A stretch of 64,000 nt of DNA from Ligaoa zhengdingensis (GTDB lineage Bacteria > Bacillota > Clostridia > Oscillospirales > Ruminococcaceae), in the NCBI RefSeq assembly GCF_014384885.1, contig NZ_JACRST010000012.1, positions 1 to 64,000 on the forward strand, in the 5' to 3' direction. Numbering within the stretch: the first letter of the stretch is position 1; each line of letters begins with the position of its first letter. The notes below the pieces were generated by a model that was given only the letters and a program-made list of their open reading frames with translations, searched no databases and was not told the DNA's origin. Positions 59,941 to 64,000 of the stretch are shown one piece after another. Position numbers and translations under genes: made by a program.

Positions 59941-60050
59941 AAATAGTATTTGTATTTTTGCTATCATAAAGTTTGAACTGTGAAACCCCTTGAAAATACT
60001 GGTTTCTCTGCCTATTAAGATACTTAAAGCAACAAAGTTTTTTGATGTTT

Positions 60051-60070
60051 TGGTGCCTAAATGGTGCCCA
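60051..60070 (+). repeat. 20-base direct repeat, left copy
   Basis: The sequence TGGTGCCTAAATGGTGCCCA matches the copy at 61181-61200 in 18 of 20 positions. It also contains an internal TGGTGCC repeat. The two copies bracket the GNAT acetyltransferase, as would target-site or att repeats. Confidence 0.7.
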
Positions 60071-60130
60071 GATTTCCTATAGCAAAATAAAACGATACGG
60101 ACAGATATAAGGGAATACCATACTGTACTG

Positions 60131-60167
60131 TAAGAGAGCGAAAGCACTCGTTGCTTTCGCTCTCTTA
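60131..60167. repeat. Perfect inverted repeat with 16-base arms
   Basis: TAAGAGAGCGAAAGCA (60131-60146) and TGCTTTCGCTCTCTTA (60152-60167) around a five-base loop. The T tract after it is broken (TTCTACTT), so it is a weak terminator or a structured RNA/DNA end. Confidence 0.75.
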
Positions 60168-60267
60168 TTCTACTTATATACAAATAGGGAAATAATAGAA
60201 AAATTCATATATGGGTGCTATAATATGAGCATACAAATTGACAAATCGGGATTGTAAGGAGAGTAAA

Positions 60268-60807
60268 TTGAATTTAGAATTAATCAGATTAAATTCAAAC
60301 AGCAAAGACAGAAAATACTTTGAGCAAATAAACGATGAAGCATTTCCCCTTTCAGAACGGATGAGCTTTGACGAGATTTTTGATTTCGCATCAGATACGG
60401 ACACAGATGTACTTGGAATATATGATGATGGAAATCCAGTAGGCTTTGTTGTCCTTTTGAAAAATGGGGAATGTGGATATGTTTATTTTATAGCGATAGA
60501 TAGTTGTACACGCTCAAAAGGCTATGGCAGCGTAGCTATGCAAAAGATGATGGAAACATATCCTGAACTGCAACTTGTTCTGGATTTTGAAGTGATTGAT
60601 GAAAATGCAGAAAATAACGCACAGAGGGTTCGTAGAAAAAATTTCTATCTGAGAAACGGATTCCACGAAACAGGAAATTACACAATGCTCCGTGATGAAC
60701 GCTTTGAGGTAGTGTGCAACGGCGGTGAACTTCGCAAAGCAGCATTGAAAGACTTACTTCGTGTTCTCCATGAGCACCGTCCTGAATTTCCGGATGTGTT
60801 GATATGA
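60268..60807 (+). CDS. GNAT-family N-acetyltransferase
   Basis: The 179-residue protein contains a GNAT acetyl-CoA fold: VLGIYDDGNPVGFVVLLK, the acetyl-CoA loop region FIAIDSCTRSKGYGSVAMQKM and the later NFYLRNGFHETGNY. The substrate is unknown. A TTG at 60268 is preferred because AAGGAGAG lies six bases upstream, 44 bases downstream of an extended -10 promoter. It is clearly more AT-rich than the chromosome around it and sits between direct repeats, so recent acquisition is likely. Confidence 0.85.
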   Translation: MNLELIRLNSNSKDRKYFEQINDEAFPLSERMSFDEIFDFASDTDTDVLGIYDDGNPVGFVVLLKNGECGYVYFIAIDSCTRSKGYGSVAMQKMMETYPELQLVLDFEVIDENAENNAQRVRRKNFYLRNGFHETGNYTMLRDERFEVVCNGGELRKAALKDLLRVLHEHRPEFPDVLI

Positions 60808-61180
60808 GCACAAAACAGACAAATCTTAATTTGTGCAAGGGTTTGGGATATTCCCAACAAGCAAAAATTTCTCATACTGTCGCAGACAGAAATGAGTGGT
60901 TTTATGGAAAGGATACCCCTTTCCTATGCTTGCTACGGAACTTTTCACCAAGGAACGGAAGGGAACGGATAGCATTTCTCTTTGAAATGTTACGCAGTTA
61001 AAGGGCGTTTTCGAGGGAAAAAGTATAAACACTTTGCCCCGTTGGTTTTGTGCCTGTAAAGCCTTTTCTTGCAAGGCTTAATGAATCTCTAATGCGTAAT
61101 ATAATGGCGCAAAATAAGGTAGTCCTAAACTGCCTTCGTGGGTGTACGCCGCCCTGTGCTTATGTTTATTACCTGATTTG

Positions 61181-61200
61181 TGGTGCTAAAATGGTGCCCA
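61181..61200 (+). repeat. 20-base direct repeat, right copy
   Basis: TGGTGCTAAAATGGTGCCCA, 18 of 20 identical to 60051-60070, about 1.1 kb apart. Confidence 0.7.
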
Positions 61201-61548
61201 ACTTTACAAAACTAACTTATTTGGAGATGTAGAGCTATAAACGGAGATATGCAAAAAAGCCTTAATTTAGGCATTTTCAAGCACTTTCTATAAGTACTTA
61301 CAAAGGCTTATAAGACGATTTTCGTCTATATAATTCATAAAAAATAATGAACATTATATTCGGCAAGTGCTCGGGCACATAATTTGAAATATTTCCTTTC
61401 TCTTTTGTTTTAGAATATCATAAATATCAATGCTGTACAAGTTGTTTTTGTTATACTTATTATATAAAATTATTTCTTTATATTCATTTGCGTCAATGGA
61501 CAAAGGGATACAGAATAAAACAATCAAATATGGACTGCCAACCTACTG

Positions 61549-61584
61549 AAAAACCGCCCTAATGAGACACAGGGCGGTTTTTTC
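61549..61584 (+). terminator. Strong intrinsic terminator
   Basis: AAACCGCCCT (61551-61560) and AGGGCGGTTT (61571-61580) followed by TTTT. No gene ends immediately before it, so it may insulate the element or belong to an unseen RNA. Confidence 0.8.
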
Positions 61585-61630
61585 ATGGGCAGAGGAAGGA
61601 GGTATTTTGTAAATATTAATCTATTCCTAC

Positions 61631-61650
61631 TTCGGGCCAACTTGGCCCGA
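61631..61650. repeat. Palindromic repeat, copy 1
   Basis: TTCGGGCCAA and TTGGCCCGA around a central C; the same palindrome recurs perfectly at 62402-62422. Confidence 0.75.
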
Positions 61651-61738
61651 GGCAGTATGCAGGGCTCTGCCCCGCACCCTGAAGCTCAAAGGATATTAAA
61701 TATTCCCCGTCGCCGGTTTTCAGGCAGCATATCCGGGA

Positions 61739-61820
61739 AAATCAGTCAAGGGCCAGAGCCGCCGCAGGCGGTGCCGGAGGCACCCTTGACGGATTTCTCC
61801 CGGTTATGCTTTGAGCCGTC
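61739..61820. repeat. Cluster of nested inverted repeats
   Basis: Outer arms AAATCAGTCAAGGG (61739-61752) and CCCTTGACGGATTT (61783-61796) match in 13 of 14 positions. Inside lie GCCGCC-GCA-GGCGGT and GGTGCC-GGA-GGCACC; further on is CCCCTTCCC-ACG-GGAAGGGG. The region can fold into a multi-stem structure. Confidence 0.6.
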
Positions 61821-61901
61821 CCCCTTCCCACGGGAAGGGGCGGAGGGGATGGGCTCCTCTGCCCGGCTCTTTTTAATATGTAGAAACGGAGGTACAAAAC
61901 C

Positions 61902-62246
61902 GTGAAACGACCTTTAGCGTACATTACCGCTACATGGTGCGGCGACCCTGATACGGATATGGGGATGGCTTCCCGTTACTGCCGCATGGCATATAAGGCG
62001 GGCTTTTCTCCTATCTGCCCCATCCTCTATCTGCCGCTGTTCATCAACGACGCTATCCCTGAGGAACACAAGAACGGGATTGATATGCGCCGGGATATGC
62101 TGCGCCGCTCCCATGTGCTTGTTGTTTGCGGCGGCGAGGTGGATGAGGATGTGAAGAACGATATTGCGATAGCGCAAAGACTTGGTATTGCGGCAACTAC
62201 TTTAGATGGAATTTTATCCATCATGGAACAGGGCAAGATAAAGTAG
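61902..62246 (+). CDS. DUF7768/DUF4406-like protein of mobile elements
   Basis: The 114-residue protein has a nucleotide-binding-like alpha/beta layout: a first strand with PLAYITATWCGDPDTD, a substrate segment SPICPILYLPLFINDAIPEE, and VLVVCGGEVDEDVKNDIAIAQRLG. It resembles the DUF4406/DUF7768 group, related to nucleoside 2-deoxyribosyltransferases and common on integrative elements of gut Firmicutes; the function is not known. It starts with GTG at 61902 after CGGAGGTAC and ends before a strong terminator. Confidence 0.75.
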   Translation: MKRPLAYITATWCGDPDTDMGMASRYCRMAYKAGFSPICPILYLPLFINDAIPEEHKNGIDMRRDMLRRSHVLVVCGGEVDEDVKNDIAIAQRLGIAATTLDGILSIMEQGKIK

Positions 62247-62264
62247 ACTTTTGTTACGATTTGC

Positions 62265-62310
62265 GTCCCGGAAAGGCTTGATATGACAGGCTTTTCCGGG
62301 ACATTTTTTT
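62265..62310 (+). terminator. Intrinsic terminator after the DUF7768-like gene
   Basis: GTCCCGGAAA (62265-62274) and TTTCCGGGAC (62293-62302) followed by ATTTTTTT. Confidence 0.85.
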
Positions 62311-62401
62311 GCCGTTAGTGCCATCTTACCTTTTGCCCGATTTTCAGGGGGTATTTCGTAACATAGGCATATCAGAGTAAGGAGCGAAGCGACGCTGACA
62401 C

Positions 62402-62422
62402 TTCGGGCCAACTTGGCCCGAA
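62402..62422. repeat. Palindromic repeat, copy 2
   Basis: TTCGGGCCAA and TTGGCCCGAA around a central C, a perfect inverted repeat and a direct repeat of 61631-61650. Confidence 0.8.
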
Positions 62423-62579
62423 GCGCCGGGTTTGGGGAGGCTCCCCAACAAGCAGATTTTCACAGACGAGCCGCAAGGCCGGTCTTGTGAAAATAGCTTC
62501 TGTGGCCACAGAAGCATTGCTTGCCATTTAGCGGCACCCCCGAAAAGTCCCCTAAAAATGAGAAAAACGAAGGCCCTTT

Positions 62580-62942
62580 TTACTTGACCTCCGTTTCTCT
62601 GGCTTTTTGCAGTTCCTCCGCTGTGGCCTCCATGACCGTCAATTCCTTTTCGTCCATTGAGTTGAGCAACCTATCAATGTGCTGGCGGCAGTCGCTTTCG
62701 CTGTTCTGCCTGTCAGGATAAAAGAACTGGTCTACGGAAATGTCCAGCAGGGTGACGATTTGGTAAAAGGTGTTCAGGCTCGGGTGCTGTCCCCGGTTTT
62801 CAAAATACATGATGGAGCGTGGGGTTCGGTCTACGAGCTGTGCAAGGTATTCCTGCGTCCAACCTTTCGCCTCTCTCTTGCGCTTGATCTCCCGGCCTAA
62901 TGCGTGGAAGTCAAGCCGTCGTTCATCTTGGTACATTCTCAT
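62580..62942 (-). CDS. XRE-family HTH regulator of the element
   Basis: The 120-residue protein has an XRE helix-turn-helix in its first 70 residues (LGREIKRKREAKGWTQEYLA, VDRTPRSIMYFENRGQHPSL, LDISVDQFFYPD) and a helical C-terminus (DRLLNSMDEKELTVMEATAEELQKA). GAGGTAAT precedes the ATG. Regulators of this form are frequent on Firmicute integrative elements, but its targets are unknown. It is divergent from the MarR-MATE operon and could share the intergenic region. Confidence 0.88.
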   Translation of the reverse strand: MRMYQDERRLDFHALGREIKRKREAKGWTQEYLAQLVDRTPRSIMYFENRGQHPSLNTFYQIVTLLDISVDQFFYPDRQNSESDCRQHIDRLLNSMDEKELTVMEATAEELQKARETEVK

Positions 62943-63050
62943 ATTACCTCTATATTATTTTACATTTCGGGTTTGATTATGAGAACGAAACGCAATTTTA
63001 TGTTTTGGTAGTATTTTATGACACTTTCGGAGCATTTATGATTTGGCCAC

Positions 63051-63104
63051 TTGACAAAATCCGCAAACGGACTATAATATAATCAAAATCCGTAAACGGA
63101 TTTT
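63051..63104 (+). promoter_or_regulatory. MarR-MATE operon promoter with two operator palindromes
   Basis: TTGACA (63051-63056), a 16-base spacer and TATAAT (63073-63078). TCCGCAAACGGA (63060-63071) lies between the two promoter boxes and the 20-base perfect palindrome at 63085-63104 (core TCCGTAAACGGA) lies just downstream. Both match as copies of one operator, well placed for steric repression by a MarR dimer. Confidence 0.8.
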
Positions 63105-63136
63105 GAGAACATACCAATCTACAAGGAGTTTATGAT

Positions 63137-63622
63137 ATGAACGATATGAATAAGATTATTGAGCAACGGATCATTTATACCCACCTTTACAATCAGTATG
63201 AGGGCATTTATCAGAAGATTGCGCAGAACGCAGGAATGGCAGAAATTCCTTACCGTGTTTTATATGCGCTGTGTGAAGATGGAAAGAAGTGGTCACAGAT
63301 TGATATTTGTCGAGAGTGGAATTACGCAAAACAAAGTGTAAATACCGCCATTTCCAAATTAGTCAAACAAGGATATGTGGTTTTGATGCAGGATAAATCT
63401 ATGCCGAGAAATCACAAGATTATTGTATTAACGGAACAGGGGCAGGAGTTTTGCAACCGTTGGGTTCGTCCGGTCATCGACGCAGACAATCAGGCTTTTG
63501 CGGCCATGTCGGAACAGGAACGGAAAATGTGCATTGCGATTAGAAAAAAACATTATGAATTTGTGAAAAACAGCTTGAAAGATTTGCTGGAGCTATCCGA
63601 GGAGGAAAATACAGGTGAATAA
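63137..63622 (+). CDS. MarR-family transcriptional repressor
   Basis: The 161-residue protein is a winged-helix MarR-type regulator: PYRVLYALCEDGKKWSQIDI, NYAKQSVNTAISKLVKQGYV and the wing PRNHKIIVLTEQGQEF. It should repress its own operon at the twin palindromes upstream and release when it binds a drug or toxic ligand. The stop overlaps the GTG start of the MATE gene, the same arrangement as the MepR-MepA drug-efflux system of Staphylococcus. Ligands are not inferable. Confidence 0.92.
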   Translation: MNDMNKIIEQRIIYTHLYNQYEGIYQKIAQNAGMAEIPYRVLYALCEDGKKWSQIDICREWNYAKQSVNTAISKLVKQGYVVLMQDKSMPRNHKIIVLTEQGQEFCNRWVRPVIDADNQAFAAMSEQERKMCIAIRKKHYEFVKNSLKDLLELSEEENTGE

Positions 63623-64000
63623 AGCGGTTGACTTTACAAAAGGCAATCCGCTTTCCCTGATTGCCCGATTTTCCGTACCGATTTTCATAGGCTACCTCTT
63701 TCAACAGGTCTATTCCCTTGTTGACCGTATCATTGTTGGACAGCTTGTAGGAGCAGACGCATTTTCGGCAGTCGGCTCTACCACCGCTATTACATCAATG
63801 TTCATGTCCATGTGCATTGGAGCGTCCTCTGGCGCTGGGGTCATCGTGTCGCAGTATTACGGTGCGAGAGATGAAAAAAATACAGCGAAAGCAATTTCAA
63901 ACGGTGCGTATGTAAACATTGCTGTGGCAATCGTTATGACGATAATTGCATTGGTAACAATCCGCCCGATTCTTACGCTATTACAAACGCCCGCCGAACT
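63615..64000 (+). CDS. MATE-family multidrug efflux protein, 3' end outside window
   Basis: The first 128 residues show a MATE transporter start: TKGNPLSLIARFSVPIFIGY, the signature QVYSLVDRIIVGQLVGADAF with SAVGSTTAITSMF, and further membrane helices. Such proteins expel cationic drugs by sodium or proton exchange across the membrane. The GTG at 63615 overlaps the marR stop, with GGAGG nine bases before it, so translation is coupled. The gene runs off the right edge. Confidence 0.92.
   Translation, partial: MNKAVDFTKGNPLSLIARFSVPIFIGYLFQQVYSLVDRIIVGQLVGADAFSAVGSTTAITSMFMSMCIGASSGAGVIVSQYYGARDEKNTAKAISNGAYVNIAVAIVMTIIALVTIRPILTLLQTPAE

Larger units (their letters stand above)
59941..60267. 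other. AT-rich intergenic region before the GNAT gene
   Basis: It holds one copy of a 20-base direct repeat (60051-60070), a perfect 16-bp-arm hairpin (60131-60167) and an extended -10 promoter (TGCTATAAT, 60216-60224). A 103-codon minus-strand frame here has no ribosome binding site and no recognisable domain. Confidence 0.6.
60808..61901. other. Non-coding AT-rich stretch between GNAT and DUF7768-like genes
   Basis: About 1.1 kb. It holds the right copy of the direct repeat (61181-61200), a strong terminator (61549-61583), one copy of a 20/21-base palindrome (61631-61650) and a cluster of inverted repeats (61739-61820). Short frames at 60804-61001, 61050-61232 and 61585-61905 lack binding sites or family resemblance, so I call no gene here. 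Confidence 0.55.
62247..62579. other. Intergenic, palindrome-rich region
   Basis: It contains the terminator (62265-62310), the second palindromic repeat (62402-62422), an imperfect long hairpin (about 62457-62494, ends TTTTCACA/TGTGAAAA) and the perfect 18-base palindrome CTTCTGTGGCCACAGAAG (62497-62514). No gene is seen. Confidence 0.6.

Noticed and set aside
60804..61001. 65-codon frame overlapping the GNAT stop (ATGA)
   Set aside because: The overlap is suggestive, but the sequence shows no recognisable pattern and no conserved start; I leave it uncalled.
61585..61905. 106-codon frame before the DUF7768-like gene
   Set aside because: It reads through nested inverted repeats and a palindrome and is Pro/Arg-rich, typical of structured non-coding DNA.
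1..64000. CRISPR arrays, rRNA genes and complete insertion sequences
   Set aside because: No regularly spaced repeats, no rRNA-like sequence and no transposase gene are visible in the window.

Overview
The window is about 64 kb of a spore-forming, anaerobic, Gram-positive bacterium, most likely a gut Clostridia of the Oscillospirales/Ruminococcaceae type. The evidence is: dipicolinate synthase and SpoVG genes (endospore former), a rubredoxin plus flavodiiron pair (anaerobic O2/NO defence), a PolC-type replicative polymerase, strong AGGAGG ribosome binding sites with many TTG/GTG starts, and a moderately high G+C content. I cannot assign a species.

Layout. 1-0.6 kb is the end of a prophage (lysin with SPOR domain, small HTH gene) that abuts a spoVFB gene cut off after about 110 codons; this looks like a skin/vfbin-type insertion in a sporulation gene. 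0.6-10.6 kb is core chromosome: spoVFA, spoVG, murC, a toxin-antitoxin-like pair, the acpS-nnr-lipoprotein-mazF cluster, a HelD-type helicase and a gamma-carbonic-anhydrase-like protein. 10.7-11.1 kb is a tRNA cluster (Gly, Arg, His, Gln) with a recombinase-like remnant behind tRNA-Gln. 11.6-17.2 kb is an accessory redox island: LysR and MerR-like regulators, two exported flavodoxin-domain proteins (one fused to a formylglycine-generating-enzyme-like domain), a histidine-rich membrane protein, a carboxymuconolactone decarboxylase/cupin fusion and a DNA repair methyltransferase. 17.3-27.1 kb holds an AraC regulator divergent from a 2,916-residue surface glycosidase carrying both GH27 and GH97 domains. 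27.2-31.7 kb has metY, an AI-2E family permease and an ABC-F protein on the minus strand.

31.9-38.8 kb is a complete-looking Phe/Tyr operon (aroF-tyrA-aroB-aroA-aroC-pheA). In front of it are a consensus promoter, a 38-codon leader reading frame packed with Phe and Tyr codons, and an intrinsic terminator: the classic layout of translation-coupled transcription attenuation, which is unexpected in this phylum. I consider this the most interesting find. 38.9-43.9 kb is uvrB-uvrA with a LexA box, followed by rubredoxin and flavodiiron protein.

45.7-56.6 kb is the conserved translation/membrane/isoprenoid/replication run pyrH-frr-uppS-cdsA-dxr-rseP-ispG-polC. 56.6-59.6 kb is a partial histidine operon (hisD-hisC-hisB). 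From about 59.9 kb onward the sequence becomes AT-rich and patchy: a GNAT acetyltransferase between 20-bp direct repeats, then palindrome-rich DNA of the kind seen in integrative elements with a DUF7768-like protein, an XRE regulator and a MarR-MATE drug-efflux operon that runs off the window.
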